From NCBI GenBank assembly GCA_025363295.1, contig JANYEC010000038.1, positions 1-39,685 of the forward strand: a DNA stretch of 39,685 nucleotides, in the 5' to 3' direction. Below, in pieces: positions 9,151 through 18,128 of this stretch. Origin of the DNA: Akkermansiaceae bacterium (GTDB lineage: Bacteria > Verrucomicrobiota > Verrucomicrobiia > Verrucomicrobiales > Akkermansiaceae). The translations under genes and the position numbers were made by a program. The notes beneath the pieces are model-generated. The model saw nothing but the letters and a program-made list of their open reading frames with translations, did no database searches and was not told where the DNA came from. Numbering within the stretch: position 1 is the first letter of the stretch; every line of letters begins with the position of its first letter.

Positions 9151-9693
9151 ATGATGAAGACTTCAAAAAGTAGTTTGGCAGTGGGCCTTTTGTTAATTGC
9201 TGCCATCTACGTGGGTTGGTATTCATTTTCCCGAGGCGCATCGAAGAGCCCGCCGAACCTAGAGACGCATTTAGCAAAACACCGGACGATAGCTCCGACA
9301 GAAAAGCCAAAACTTCCAGCCGCGCCGAAGGTGACGCCCCCGCCCGCGAGCCCCGAGGCCGCAGCCGCGATCGTGCAAGCCAGAGAGGTGGCGATTGATC
9401 AGATGCACGATGCAGCAGTCACCTACGATAAGGCGCAACTTCCTGTGATTCAGCCATATCTAGTCGATCCAGATCCTGAACTTCGGGCCGCTGCCGCCGA
9501 TTGTATGATCATCCTGGGAGACGCTTCCGCTGGACCGATGCTGCGCGAGGCCGCAAAAAAGGTGGATTCGGCCCAAGAAGCAAAGGACCTTGAAAAAAAA
9601 GCGGATTATGTAGAGTTGCCTCCTATTGATATTAAAAAGGCTTCAAAACAATTTAAAAACGGGGGACTCGAAGGGATAACCCCGCATCGATGA
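9151..9693 (+). CDS. Membrane-anchored protein with a HEAT-like segment
   Basis: A 180-residue protein of unknown function. Residues about 8-24 form one membrane helix (LAVGLLLIAAIYVGWYSF), with basic residues before it, so the rest should be outside the inner membrane. A Pro/Ala/Lys-rich linker follows (about 50-70). A helical segment around 105-135 (IQPYLVDPDPELRAAAADCM, then ILGDASAGPMLREAAKK) has the look of one HEAT repeat, which usually mediates protein binding. The C-terminal region is Lys-rich and charged. Two ATG codons stand side by side (9151 and 9154). A terminator precedes the gene, so it is probably transcribed alone. Confidence 0.7.
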   Translation: MMKTSKSSLAVGLLLIAAIYVGWYSFSRGASKSPPNLETHLAKHRTIAPTEKPKLPAAPKVTPPPASPEAAAAIVQAREVAIDQMHDAAVTYDKAQLPVIQPYLVDPDPELRAAAADCMIILGDASAGPMLREAAKKVDSAQEAKDLEKKADYVELPPIDIKKASKQFKNGGLEGITPHR

Positions 9694-9897
9694 TTGACGG
9701 GGTGAGCGGGGTTCTTTCAGCGGCATTTGAATACCCCAAATAGCGGTGCCTGCTCTCTCATTGTATGATTCGACTTTGGTTATGCTAACTGATCGCTTGC
9801 AGTTCACATACTACTGCTGGAGGGGTTGAGGCAGAGTCGTGGTTTTTCACATTTTTTGGTTGTCATCTATCATGCGTTTGGTCAGTCTTCGCTCGTC

Positions 9898-10626
9898 ATG
9901 AAAAAATTATTTGCCATTTCTCTACTCGCCTCACTTCCTGCCTTCGCCGGCACTCCCACTCCTGTCGCCAGCGAGCCAGCCCCAGAATCTTGCATGTTAA
10001 CATGGTTTGCGGGTGGTTCCGTTGGTTATTTGACCGATCTCGAGGAAGCCTTGTATACCGCTCACGTGGGAGTCGATACCTGCTGGAAACTCGCTGGTTT
10101 TGACATCGCGTTCTTCGGTGAAGTCGGCTATGCTCAAAAGGATGAAAGTTGGGGTAGCGTTTCAAGGACGAACAATCTCAGCACAAATGTTAGCCCGTTT
10201 CCAGGCGGAAGCAACTCTATCGGTGATGCACAGAGTTACCTCTCCAGCCCGACCACTCGGCTTCAAGGCCCTACCTCATACGAGCTTGATATCGTGCCGA
10301 TCACCGGTAACATTAAATTTGAGCGTGTGCTTACTGGAAACCTGAGTGCCTATTTCGGTGGTGGCTTAGGTGCGGCTTATGTGGATTACTCCGCAAAAGC
10401 ACCGATCGGAAATTTTTCTGAAACAGATTGGGTTTTCGTTGGACAAGTCTTCACGGGCCTCACTTACAACGTGAATCCACACTTCGAAGTCTTCGGTGGT
10501 GCCCGCTGGATCTATCTCGATGACATCAGCGTCAGCGGCAGCGGAGTCGGTGGCAAGCACTTCACCGGCACAGTCGATCCCGGAGATAACTTCCTCTTCG
10601 AACTTGGTGCACGCTACAACTTCTGA
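9898..10626 (+). CDS. Outer-membrane beta-barrel protein
   Basis: A 242-residue exported protein with a classic signal peptide (MKKLFAISLLASLPAFA, cleaved before GTPTP). The mature part alternates polar and hydrophobic residues with Gly and aromatic girdles (WFAGGSVGYL, FFGEVGYA, LSAYFGGGLGAAYVDY, HFEVFGGARWIYLDD) and ends LFELGARYNF. A terminal Phe of this kind is the usual recognition signal for the Bam insertion machinery. The length fits an 8- to 10-strand barrel of the OmpA/OmpW-like porin group; transport or structural role is unknown. I chose the ATG at 9898; the frame can be extended to 9826 but that would put 24 unlikely residues before the signal peptide. A strong terminator follows. 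Confidence 0.85.
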   Translation: MKKLFAISLLASLPAFAGTPTPVASEPAPESCMLTWFAGGSVGYLTDLEEALYTAHVGVDTCWKLAGFDIAFFGEVGYAQKDESWGSVSRTNNLSTNVSPFPGGSNSIGDAQSYLSSPTTRLQGPTSYELDIVPITGNIKFERVLTGNLSAYFGGGLGAAYVDYSAKAPIGNFSETDWVFVGQVFTGLTYNVNPHFEVFGGARWIYLDDISVSGSGVGGKHFTGTVDPGDNFLFELGARYNF

Positions 10627-10650
10627 TTCTTAAACTCTAGAGTTTATACG

Positions 10651-10689
10651 ATTAGGCCGCTTGGATCATTCCAAGCGGCCTAATTTTTT
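10651..10689 (+). terminator. Strong rho-independent terminator after the beta-barrel gene
   Basis: A 14-bp perfect stem: ATTAGGCCGCTTGG (10651-10664) pairs with CCAAGCGGCCTAAT (10671-10684) around the loop ATCATT, followed by T at 10684-10689. It sits between the convergent beta-barrel and fabH genes. The T-run is only on the plus strand, so it mainly serves the barrel gene. Confidence 0.93.
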
Positions 10690-10718
10690 GTGCCCTAACA
10701 AAGGGTCCCAAAATAGGA

Positions 10719-11720
10719 TCACCAACGAACTGCCGCAGCCGCCCAAGTAAGGCCGGCACCGAAAACTACCATCACGATGTTTTCCCCACGCTTGAAAGCA
10801 CCGCTTCGGTGCGCTTCATCCAGTGCGATGGCCACCGCTGCGGCAGAGGTGTTTCCATATTTATCAAGGTTCACGAAGACCCGCTCGTTAGGGACTGCTA
10901 GACGATCGGCAATCGCATCGATGATCCGTAAGTTCGCTTGATGCGGGATCACGCAGGCGATGTCTTCCGGCTGTAACCCCGCGCGGGAGATTACTTTTTC
11001 CGCTGCCTCCTTCATGCGATTCACCGCATGCTTGAAAACCTCCTTGCCCATCATGGTGAGGGTGTGAAGGTGATCATTCGCATTTGCTTCGGTGATTGGG
11101 CAGGCCGTCCCTCCACCGGGGATATTCAGAAGATGAGTCAGGCTGCCATCCGTGCCCATTTCGGTAGCAAGGATCGAGCCTTCACCCGGCTCCGAGCGCC
11201 GAAGAACCGCAGCTCCGGCTCCATCACCAAAAAGCACACAAGTCGTGCGATCATCCCAATTGGTCACGGAGGAAAGCTTCTCCGCTCCAATGATGAGGGC
11301 GTTTTTGAACGCCCCATCGGAAATGAGGCGCTTTGAGATCTTCATCGCATAAAGAAATCCCGAGCATGCTGCGGAAATGTCAAAAGCCACCGCATTTTTC
11401 GCTCCGAGTGCCTGTTGCACATAGCACGCCGTCGCTGGCGTGGGCGTATCCGGTGTGATGGTGGCGATGATGATGAGCTCGACGTCTTCTGCAGCCATCC
11501 CTGCCTGCTCCAGCGCCCGCCGGGCAGCATGGGTGGCCATGTGCGACGTGAATTCCCCCTCGGCAGCAATGCGGCGCTCCTTGATGCCTGTGCGGCTCGT
11601 GATCCATTCGTCGCTCGTATCTACTAGAATAGCGAGTTCAGCGTTGGTGAGAATTCTTTCAGGCAGGTAACTGCCGGTCCCTGCGATACACACTTCAATG
11701 GCGGACGTGACTTCACTCAT
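10719..11720 (-). CDS. fabH: Beta-ketoacyl-ACP synthase III
   Basis: A 333-residue FabH, which starts type II fatty acid synthesis by condensing acetyl-CoA (or a branched acyl-CoA) with malonyl-ACP. The Cys-His-Asn catalytic triad is intact: Cys in ISAACSGFLYAM (about 119), His in VIPHQANLRI (about 260) and Asn in YGNTSAA (about 290). The N-terminal TSDEWITSRTGIKERR motif is typical of FabH rather than other KAS enzymes. It is the last gene of yceD-rpmF-plsX-fabH, 67 bp downstream of plsX, an order conserved in many bacteria that ties phospholipid start-up to fatty acid initiation. Length is normal for the family. Confidence 0.97.
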   Translation of the reverse strand: MSEVTSAIEVCIAGTGSYLPERILTNAELAILVDTSDEWITSRTGIKERRIAAEGEFTSHMATHAARRALEQAGMAAEDVELIIIATITPDTPTPATACYVQQALGAKNAVAFDISAACSGFLYAMKISKRLISDGAFKNALIIGAEKLSSVTNWDDRTTCVLFGDGAGAAVLRRSEPGEGSILATEMGTDGSLTHLLNIPGGGTACPITEANANDHLHTLTMMGKEVFKHAVNRMKEAAEKVISRAGLQPEDIACVIPHQANLRIIDAIADRLAVPNERVFVNLDKYGNTSAAAVAIALDEAHRSGAFKRGENIVMVVFGAGLTWAAAAVRW

Positions 11721-11787
11721 GCGGCGCGAGATTGGAACCCACCGTCGGTCCCCACAAGCGCGAAGTTGGAAGACTGCGGGGTCGCGG

Positions 11788-12816
11788 TCAGCGCCCGGCT
11801 ACCGCTCCCGCAGCAATCGCGGCCAACGCCTCTTCGATCCGCGGATTCACGCGGGTTTCCACCGTTTCAAGCCCAACCCGGATGGCATTCCGCACCGCGA
11901 GCGAGGAGGACGAGCCATGAGCGATGATCACTACGCCGTTTACCCCTAACAATGGGCTGCCACCGTAAGTTTCATAGCTGCTCTTTTCCTTGAGTGCCTT
12001 GAAAGCACCATTGGCAAGCATGGCACCGGCGATGCGCAGTGGATTACCCTTGATTTCAGTTTTCAACCATTTGGAAACCGCCTTGGCCGTGGCCTCGATG
12101 GTTTTCAGCATGATGTTACCCACGAATCCATCGCAAAGCACCACATCCAGTTCCGTTTCAAAAAGATCGCGGCCTTCGACGTTTCCGACGAAGTTGATGC
12201 CCGGCGTTTGTTTGAGCAGCTTGAAAGTTTCTTTGGTGAAAGCAGTGCCTTTTTCGTCTTCTTCCCCATTTGACATGAGGCCTACTTTGGGTTCTTTCAC
12301 GCCGAGGACGCCGCGGGAGAAAGCAGTGCCCATCACGGCGTATGCGACGAGATGCTCCGGTTTTGCCTCAGGATTCGCCCCGGCGTCCAGAATGTGGCAG
12401 ATCCCATATTCATTGGGCAATGCGGAGGCGATGCCAGCGCGATCTACGCCCGGCAGTGTGCGGAGCTTTAAGGTCGCCGAAGCCACCGCTCCCCCGGTGT
12501 TTCCGGCGGATACAAAGGCATCGGCACGGCCATCCTTCACCATGTCCATGGCGACGTTGATCGATGAAAGCTTCTTTTTGCGCACCGTCTTCGCACCGGG
12601 TTCGGACATTCCGATGGTTTCCGGCGCGTGGACGATGCTGACCCGTGAATCAGTTAGGTCGAGCCCTTGTTTCGCGCACTCTAGCTCCAGAACTGCTTGA
12701 TCCCCTACCAGATAGAGATGCTGAAGCTTCGGGTAGTAACGCAAGGCGTCAATAGCTCCTCCGATATTCACAGCGGGGGCGTAGTCCCCACCCATGGCGT
12801 CCAGGGCGACTTTCAT
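11788..12816 (-). CDS. plsX: Phosphate acyltransferase PlsX
   Basis: A 342-residue PlsX, which turns acyl-ACP into acyl-phosphate for glycerol-3-phosphate acylation by PlsY. The N-terminal VALDAMGGDYAP is the family signature. The middle contains VSAGNTGGAVASA and the C-terminal part GGSPLLGVNGVVIIAHGSS, both highly conserved in PlsX. It is a soluble protein that associates with the membrane surface. It lies 113 bp after rpmF and 67 bp before fabH on the same strand. A terminator-like hairpin in the 113-bp gap suggests that plsX-fabH may also be expressed or attenuated independently of yceD-rpmF. Confidence 0.97.
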   Translation of the reverse strand: MKVALDAMGGDYAPAVNIGGAIDALRYYPKLQHLYLVGDQAVLELECAKQGLDLTDSRVSIVHAPETIGMSEPGAKTVRKKKLSSINVAMDMVKDGRADAFVSAGNTGGAVASATLKLRTLPGVDRAGIASALPNEYGICHILDAGANPEAKPEHLVAYAVMGTAFSRGVLGVKEPKVGLMSNGEEDEKGTAFTKETFKLLKQTPGINFVGNVEGRDLFETELDVVLCDGFVGNIMLKTIEATAKAVSKWLKTEIKGNPLRIAGAMLANGAFKALKEKSSYETYGGSPLLGVNGVVIIAHGSSSSLAVRNAIRVGLETVETRVNPRIEEALAAIAAGAVAGR

Positions 12817-12867
12817 GCAGAGATTTGAAGATGCGGATTAAACGAATTTTGAAAACGAAAACCGATA

Positions 12868-12901
12868 CGAAAAATAACCGCCCAAGGAGTTCCCTGAGCG
12901 G
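12868..12901 (-). terminator. Terminator or attenuator between rpmF and plsX
   Basis: Read on the minus strand, CCGCTCAGGG pairs with CCTTGGGCGG (two G-U pairs) around the loop AACT, covering 12878-12901, and is followed by TTATTTTTCG. That is the shape of a rho-independent terminator, 29 bp after the rpmF stop and inside the yceD-rpmF-plsX-fabH cluster. It could end part of the transcripts so that ribosomal protein mRNA exceeds lipid-gene mRNA (inference). Confidence 0.7.
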
Positions 12902-12929
12902 CATTTAAAGGTAAAGTCACGCGGAAGCC

Positions 12930-13112
12930 TCAGAGAGCTTCAACGTCGAGCGCTTGGCGATCGCGATAATAGCCGCAGGATGGGCAAGCGATGTGCGAAG
13001 GCACTTTGCTGCCGCACTCAGGGCAGCTTTTAAAGATCGGTGCACGCCAACGAGTTGCGCCACGGCGCATTTTCTGACGGCTTTTGGATTGGCGGCGCTT
13101 TGGTACGGCCAT
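12930..13112 (-). CDS. rpmF: 50S ribosomal protein L32
   Basis: A 60-residue L32 protein. The N-terminus MAVPKRRQSKSRQKMRR is the family hallmark, and the four zinc-binding Cys are present as CPEC (30, 33) and CPSC (43, 46), so this is the zinc-binding form. It lies 13 bp after the yceD-like gene on the same strand, the usual arrangement. A terminator-like hairpin follows. Confidence 0.98.
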   Translation of the reverse strand: MAVPKRRQSKSRQKMRRGATRWRAPIFKSCPECGSKVPSHIACPSCGYYRDRQALDVEAL

Positions 13113-13125
13113 AGTCTTAAGTTAG

Positions 13126-13626
13126 TTAGGTTTGGTCCTTGAGGTCCTTGAGATTGTCGAGAGCAGACCAACGGTCGTCACTCTCGGCGCGGGACGGATG
13201 GGGTAGCTCATCTGCTGCCGACTTGTCCACTGATAAATATCGGGAATCGATTTCACATTTCTGCGGCACGTCTCCTTCCTCGCATCTGGGATCCACCGGG
13301 AAGTTGATCAATACCTCCTCGCGCAAGGCGTCCGAGGCATCGATTTCCCCCTCTCGCTCGATCTCGATGGAGACCGCCGCATCCACCCGAATCGTTTGAA
13401 TAAAAGGGTGTAACGTCCGCACACAGGTGAATTCAAAAGGTGCGAAGAGCGTGCCAGTGAGCAATAATTCCGAGCCGAAGCGCTGCGCCCAGACATCGTA
13501 TTCCAAGGCCCCCATCGCCTGTGCATCGTCCTCCGCCAGGGCGAAAATTTCTTTCGGCAGTTCTCCGGAAAATGCCTTCCCTTCCTCAGGCAGCCCGCCC
13601 AAGTCGATCATCAATCGTCGTTTCAT
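13126..13626 (-). CDS. yceD: YceD-family protein (DUF177), rRNA accumulation factor
   Basis: A 166-residue member of the YceD/DUF177 family, which is almost always encoded directly before rpmF and has been linked to 23S rRNA accumulation. Conserved features include the central ELLLTGTLFAPFEFTCVRTL with the single typical Cys, and the acidic C-terminal part containing INFPVDPRCEE. I chose the ATG at 13624-13626 (MKRRLMIDLGGLPEEG), which matches the usual start; the frame can be extended by seven residues to 13647. The C-terminal tail is charged and probably flexible. It is the first gene of the yceD-rpmF-plsX-fabH cluster. Confidence 0.85.
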   Translation of the reverse strand: MKRRLMIDLGGLPEEGKAFSGELPKEIFALAEDDAQAMGALEYDVWAQRFGSELLLTGTLFAPFEFTCVRTLHPFIQTIRVDAAVSIEIEREGEIDASDALREEVLINFPVDPRCEEGDVPQKCEIDSRYLSVDKSAADELPHPSRAESDDRWSALDNLKDLKDQT

Positions 13627-13988
13627 ACTCGCAAGGTAACGCGCCACCCGCCGTCGCCAAGCCGCAATTCAGCGCCCCATTTCGCACCACGTAGTTTTTT
13701 GCCAACATCGGTCGCTGGTTAGGGAGACGGTTTTAAAATTTCGAAAAGCAAACAGTTTTCTTCGTTAGAAAGCTGGTGGGAACGGCAGATTTGCGAAAAA
13801 TAAAGTAATAAAACGGGTGTATCGGTCTTTTGCACTGAGTTCCGGAAATTTTTTGGCGACGGTCTAGAGTGTGTGCCCATTGGAGTCACCATCAGGTCGG
13901 AATCCGTTTTCGTTCTGCTTAATTGATACAGGGAATAGTCTCCGGACATTCGCTGGACTCCCTGTGATGGGCTGCTCAAAGTCACGGC
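13627..13988. other. 362-bp divergent spacer between yceD and polA
   Basis: No gene is supported here. Short open frames on both strands have no recognisable sequence and overlap the polA start. The stretch 13735-13855 is AT-rich and probably holds promoters for both directions, but I cannot place convincing -35/-10 pairs. A weak TTGATA box at 13923-13928 is followed 17 bases later by ACATTC, a poor -10 match. Confidence 0.4.
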
Positions 13989-16772
13989 ATGAAACGCCTT
14001 TTCTTGCTCGACGGTATGGCCCTGATTTACCGCGCCCATTTCGCGCTGATTCAAAGCCCGATCCGCAATTCCAAAGGCATCAACACTTCCGCGCTTTATG
14101 GATTTATCAACACGCTCTTGGCGATTCTTGAAAAGGAAAAACCTACTCACATCGGCGTTGCTTTCGATACCTCTGCGCCGACACCACGACATATCAAATT
14201 TCCCGCCTACAAGGCGCAGCGTGACGAAATGCCAGATGAACTCGCCGCTGCCATTCCGCATGTGAAGCGCTTGTGCCGGGCATTTCATATACCGGTGTTA
14301 GAGGTTGATGGATTTGAGGCGGACGACATCATCGGCACGCTGGTGCACCGTGCGGAGAAGGATGATTTCGACTCGTTCATGGTAACGCCGGATAAAGATT
14401 TCGCGCAGCTTATTTCTAGCAGAACACGCATGTGGAAACCCGGCAGAAAAGGCTCCGATCACGAAGTCATCGACTTACCTACGATGCTTAAAAATTGGGA
14501 AATCGAGCGGCCTTCTCAAGTCATCGACATCCTCGGGCTTTGGGGCGATGCGGCGGATAACATCCCCGGCATTCCCGGCATCGGTGATAAGACGGCGAAA
14601 AAACTCATCGCTGAGTTTGGCTCTATCGAAAATCTAATTGCGAATTCCGCGAAGCTCAAAGGCAAGCAAAAGGAAAACGTGGAGACCCATGCTGACCAAG
14701 CTCTGCTGTCCAAAGAGCTCGCCACCATCATTCTTGATGTGCCCATTGAGGTCACGTGGAACGATCTTATCCTTTCTCCGCGCGACGAGGAGGCACTCAA
14801 AGCATTGTTCAACGAATTCGAGTTCCGGACTTTCACCAAGCGCCTCTTCAGTGGAGAAAATCCCACTCCCGCTGCTGTCGAAGAATCCCCAACGATTTTT
14901 GAAACTTTCAAAACCATTCGCGACGTCGCTCACACCTATCACCTCGCTAACACTCCCGAGCTCCAAGCAAAACTTTTCGCGGAACTCGCACGGCAATCCT
15001 CCTTCTGCTTTGACACGGAAACTACCGGCCTTGATCGCTTTGAAGCAAAACTGCTAGGAATCGCCTTTTCATGGAAAGCCCACGAAGCTTGGTATCTTCC
15101 GATCACCGATCTCAAATCTCAAATCTCAGATGTTAAATCGATTCTATCTTCTTCTGCAGAAAAAATCGGTCATAACCTGAAATACGATCTCTCTATCCTC
15201 CATCATCACGGAATCGAAGTCTGCGGCCCTTACTTCGATACCATGCTAGCAGATACGCTTATCGCCCCCGAGCGGCGACACTCGATGGACTACCTTGCAG
15301 AGATTCTGCTAGGATATACCCCTATTAAATTGGCCGACGTTGCAGCGGCCTCCAAGCGCCCTGTGGAAGAATCCCGAGCTGCCGGGGATTTGTTCAACTT
15401 CGCCGAGAAAACTAAGGCTTCGAAGGATCTCGATATTATGGCCATTCCGTTAGCCGTTCTCGCTGAATACGCCGCTGAGGATGCAGATGTGACGTTCCAA
15501 CTTGCCGCGAAACTCCGTCCGTTGCTCACCGAGTCCCATCAACAATCCATTCTCTGTGAGATCGAGGGCCCACTTCTTCCCGTGCTCGTCAGAATGGAAA
15601 TGGAAGGCATCTCCGTTGATCCGGCAGCGTTGTTAGTGATTGGCGGTGAACTCCAGATCCAGATTAATGATCTCGCAGAATCCATCCACGGCCACGCCGA
15701 TCGCTCGTTCAACATTGCCTCTCCGAAACAGTTAGGCGAAATCCTTTTCGACCAACTCAATCTGGCTGACAAAGCAAAAAAAACCAAAACCGGCCAGTAT
15801 AAGACTGACGAGCAAACACTCGCCACGCTCGAGGGGAAGCACCCGATCATCACCGACGTGCTCGCTTGGCGAGAAGCCACCAAGCTCAAATCCACGTATC
15901 TCGACGCGCTGCCTACCCACATTGTCGCGGAAACCGGGCGCATCCACACGCATTTCCATCAGCTCATCGCCGCCACTGGCCGCCTCGCCTCGTCTGATCC
16001 GAATTTGCAGAACATTCCGGTTCGATCCGAAGCCGGGCGTAAGATCCGTAAAGCTTTCGTTCCGCGCGAGGGCTTTACTCTTCTTTCCTGCGACTACTCG
16101 CAAATCGAATTGCGCGTGATGGCTGCACTCTCACAGGATGCTACGATGATCGAGGCGTTTAAAAATGATGCTGACATCCACACGATCACCGCTGCGAAGG
16201 TTTTCGTCGTCGAGCCGGATGCCGTCACCTCCGACATGCGCCGCACCGCGAAGATGGTGAACTTTGGAATTATCTATGGCATCTCTGCATTCGGTCTTAG
16301 CCAGCGCCTCGCCATTCCGCGCACCGAGGCGGCAAGCATCATTGACGCATACTTCCGCGAATATCCGGCCATCCGTGAGTTCATGGATCGCACGATCAAC
16401 GAGGCACGAGAAAAGGGTTATGTAGAAACGCTCAGCGGCCGCCGCCGTTATTTCCCCGACCTGAATTCCGGCAATCAGAATCTGAGAGGCAATGCCGAAC
16501 GTGCCGCTATCAACACGCCGATCCAAGGGACCGCCGCCGATATGATCAAACTCGCAATGATCCGCATCGACGCGCTGCTGCGGGAAAATCGCTATCAGAC
16601 GAAAATGCTGCTCCAAGTGCACGATGAACTCGTTTTTGATCTCGCTCTTGGCGAACAGGAAGTGTTAGTTCCTGAAATTCTCGAAGCGATGAAAAGCGCG
16701 CTGCCATTGCCTGCTGGAGTTCCCATCGAGATCGAAGCAGGGACAGGATCTAACTGGCTCGCCGCGCACTGA
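13989..16772 (+). CDS. polA: DNA polymerase I
   Basis: A 927-residue Pol I for Okazaki fragment processing and repair synthesis, with all three activities apparently intact. The 5' nuclease domain is at about 1-290 (MKRLFLLDGMALIYRAHF; DGFEADDIIGTLVHRAE; GLWGDAADNIPGIPGIGDKT). The 3'-5' exonuclease domain keeps its acidic pair in FCFDTETTGLDRFEAK. The polymerase domain has motif A (DYSQIELRVMAA), motif B (RRTAKMVNFGIIYGIS) and motif C (LLQVHDELVFD). Length is the same as the E. coli enzyme (928). The start ATG at 13989 matches the family. It is followed by dprA and a type IA topoisomerase on the same strand, forming a DNA-metabolism run. Confidence 0.98.
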   Translation: MKRLFLLDGMALIYRAHFALIQSPIRNSKGINTSALYGFINTLLAILEKEKPTHIGVAFDTSAPTPRHIKFPAYKAQRDEMPDELAAAIPHVKRLCRAFHIPVLEVDGFEADDIIGTLVHRAEKDDFDSFMVTPDKDFAQLISSRTRMWKPGRKGSDHEVIDLPTMLKNWEIERPSQVIDILGLWGDAADNIPGIPGIGDKTAKKLIAEFGSIENLIANSAKLKGKQKENVETHADQALLSKELATIILDVPIEVTWNDLILSPRDEEALKALFNEFEFRTFTKRLFSGENPTPAAVEESPTIFETFKTIRDVAHTYHLANTPELQAKLFAELARQSSFCFDTETTGLDRFEAKLLGIAFSWKAHEAWYLPITDLKSQISDVKSILSSSAEKIGHNLKYDLSILHHHGIEVCGPYFDTMLADTLIAPERRHSMDYLAEILLGYTPIKLADVAAASKRPVEESRAAGDLFNFAEKTKASKDLDIMAIPLAVLAEYAAEDADVTFQLAAKLRPLLTESHQQSILCEIEGPLLPVLVRMEMEGISVDPAALLVIGGELQIQINDLAESIHGHADRSFNIASPKQLGEILFDQLNLADKAKKTKTGQYKTDEQTLATLEGKHPIITDVLAWREATKLKSTYLDALPTHIVAETGRIHTHFHQLIAATGRLASSDPNLQNIPVRSEAGRKIRKAFVPREGFTLLSCDYSQIELRVMAALSQDATMIEAFKNDADIHTITAAKVFVVEPDAVTSDMRRTAKMVNFGIIYGISAFGLSQRLAIPRTEAASIIDAYFREYPAIREFMDRTINEAREKGYVETLSGRRRYFPDLNSGNQNLRGNAERAAINTPIQGTAADMIKLAMIRIDALLRENRYQTKMLLQVHDELVFDLALGEQEVLVPEILEAMKSALPLPAGVPIEIEAGTGSNWLAAH

Positions 16773-16866
16773 GACTTTACGCAACTGATTTCCGATAAGT
16801 TTTAATTTCCAGCATAAAGGAGCTTTGACGCCGTGCGCTTTCCATGGGCACACTCTAACCACGCTT

Positions 16867-17964
16867 ATGACCGATCAAGAAGCTCTCGTCGCCCTGAACC
16901 TGCTGCCGAAAATTGGGCCGATCCGCGTTAGGCGTTTGTTAGATGTTTTCGGCGAACCAGCGGCGATCCTCGGCGCGGCCAAGGACAAACTAATGCGGGT
17001 GGACGGCATTGGTGAGGAAACTGCGAAAATCCTACATTCTTGGCAAGACCATGCGGACCCTCTCACCGAGATGCGTGAGGCCGCCAGTCGTGGGATATCG
17101 ATTGTGACGCAGGACGACGAGGACTACCCGGCACCCCTGCGCGAGGCCTACGATCCGCCGCTGCTGCTGTATGTATGGGGGAAACTGGAGGCGCGGGACA
17201 AGCACGCCATCAGCGTGGTCGGATCGCGGCGGGCGACGATTTACGGCAAGCAGGCAACGAAGAAATTTTCCTACCAGCTAGCGCAGGCTGGGTTCACGAT
17301 CATTTCCGGGCTTGCGCGGGGGATTGATACCGCTGCCCACGAAGCCGCCGTCGCCGCGAACGGGCGGACGATCGCAGTGATCGGCTCGGGTTTGGGAAAA
17401 CTCTATCCGCCGGAAAATCTCGCGCTTGCGGAAAAAATCGCCTCAGGCCATGGAGCCGTGGTTTCGGAGTTTTCATTGAACACAGCCCCGGACAAGCAGA
17501 CATTCCCGATGCGAAACCGGATCGTGGCGGCGTGGGCGAAGGCGGTGCTGGTGGTGGAGTGCCCGGCATGGTCGGGCTCGTTGATCACCGCGAATTTGGC
17601 TTCGGAATATGGGAAAACGGTTTTTGCAGTGCCGGGGCCGATTGATAAACCGACCTCCGCTGGCTGTAATCAATTGATCCGAGATGGAGCGACGCTCGTT
17701 GCCGATCCCAGTCATATTCTCGATGACCTCGGCGAACTCCCCTTCGCCCGCCAATCCAGCGCAGCGGAACCTGCGGCGGAAATCCCCGAGCTGCCGGAAG
17801 AAGAAGCCACTGTTTTCGCCGCAGTCACGAGCGACGAATCCCCGGTGGACCGGATCATCGAGCGCACCGGCCTCCCTGCGCACGTGGTCACAGCTACCTT
17901 GATGAAACTAGAAATGCGGCGGCTGGTGCGGGCGTTTCCGGGATTCCGCTATGCGAGGAGGTGA
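16867..17964 (+). CDS. dprA: DNA-processing protein DprA
   Basis: A 365-residue DprA, which binds incoming single-stranded DNA during transformation and loads RecA. There is a helix-hairpin-helix-like N-terminal segment (LPKIGPIRVRRLLDVFG; VDGIGEETAKIL), then the Rossmann-like core with ISVVGSRRATIYGKQ, ISGLARGIDTAAHEAA, VIGSGLGKLYPPEN, FPMRNRIVAAWA and GPIDKPTSAGCNQLIRDGA. A C-terminal winged-helix domain (about 305-365, VDRIIERTGLPAHVVTATL) is also present. I chose ATG at 16867 (MTDQEALVALNLLPKIG); an upstream in-frame ATG at 16825 would add 14 residues without family support. DprA followed by a topoisomerase gene recalls the dprA-topA order of Firmicutes. Confidence 0.95.
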   Translation: MTDQEALVALNLLPKIGPIRVRRLLDVFGEPAAILGAAKDKLMRVDGIGEETAKILHSWQDHADPLTEMREAASRGISIVTQDDEDYPAPLREAYDPPLLLYVWGKLEARDKHAISVVGSRRATIYGKQATKKFSYQLAQAGFTIISGLARGIDTAAHEAAVAANGRTIAVIGSGLGKLYPPENLALAEKIASGHGAVVSEFSLNTAPDKQTFPMRNRIVAAWAKAVLVVECPAWSGSLITANLASEYGKTVFAVPGPIDKPTSAGCNQLIRDGATLVADPSHILDDLGELPFARQSSAAEPAAEIPELPEEEATVFAAVTSDESPVDRIIERTGLPAHVVTATLMKLEMRRLVRAFPGFRYARR

Positions 17965-18062
17965 GGGGAGGAACCAACGTGCTCTGCCGCAGCTTCCAGC
18001 GGCCAATTCGGTGAAGATAGCCAAGGCATGTTGTGGATCACTTCTGGAAAATTTCACCAATC

Positions 18063-18089
18063 GGCTTGCAAAATTTCAGGCTGCAAGCC
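18063..18089. repeat. Perfect 8-bp inverted repeat between dprA and the topoisomerase gene
   Basis: GGCTTGCA (18063-18070) and TGCAAGCC (18082-18089) are perfect inverted copies around 11 bases, 40 bp before the topoisomerase start. No T-run follows on the plus strand (TAGTCACTCC), so it is not an ordinary terminator. The 9-mer AAAATTTCA occurs twice nearby, once inside the loop. It may be an operator or a leader hairpin. Confidence 0.4.
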
Positions 18090-18128
18090 TAGTCACTCCA
18101 CTCAGCGCCGCTTCACGGCTCTTATACC

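Noticed and set aside
13719..14288. Minus-strand open frame of 189 codons across the polA start
   Set aside because: It overlaps the conserved 5' nuclease coding region of polA and shows no recognisable domain.
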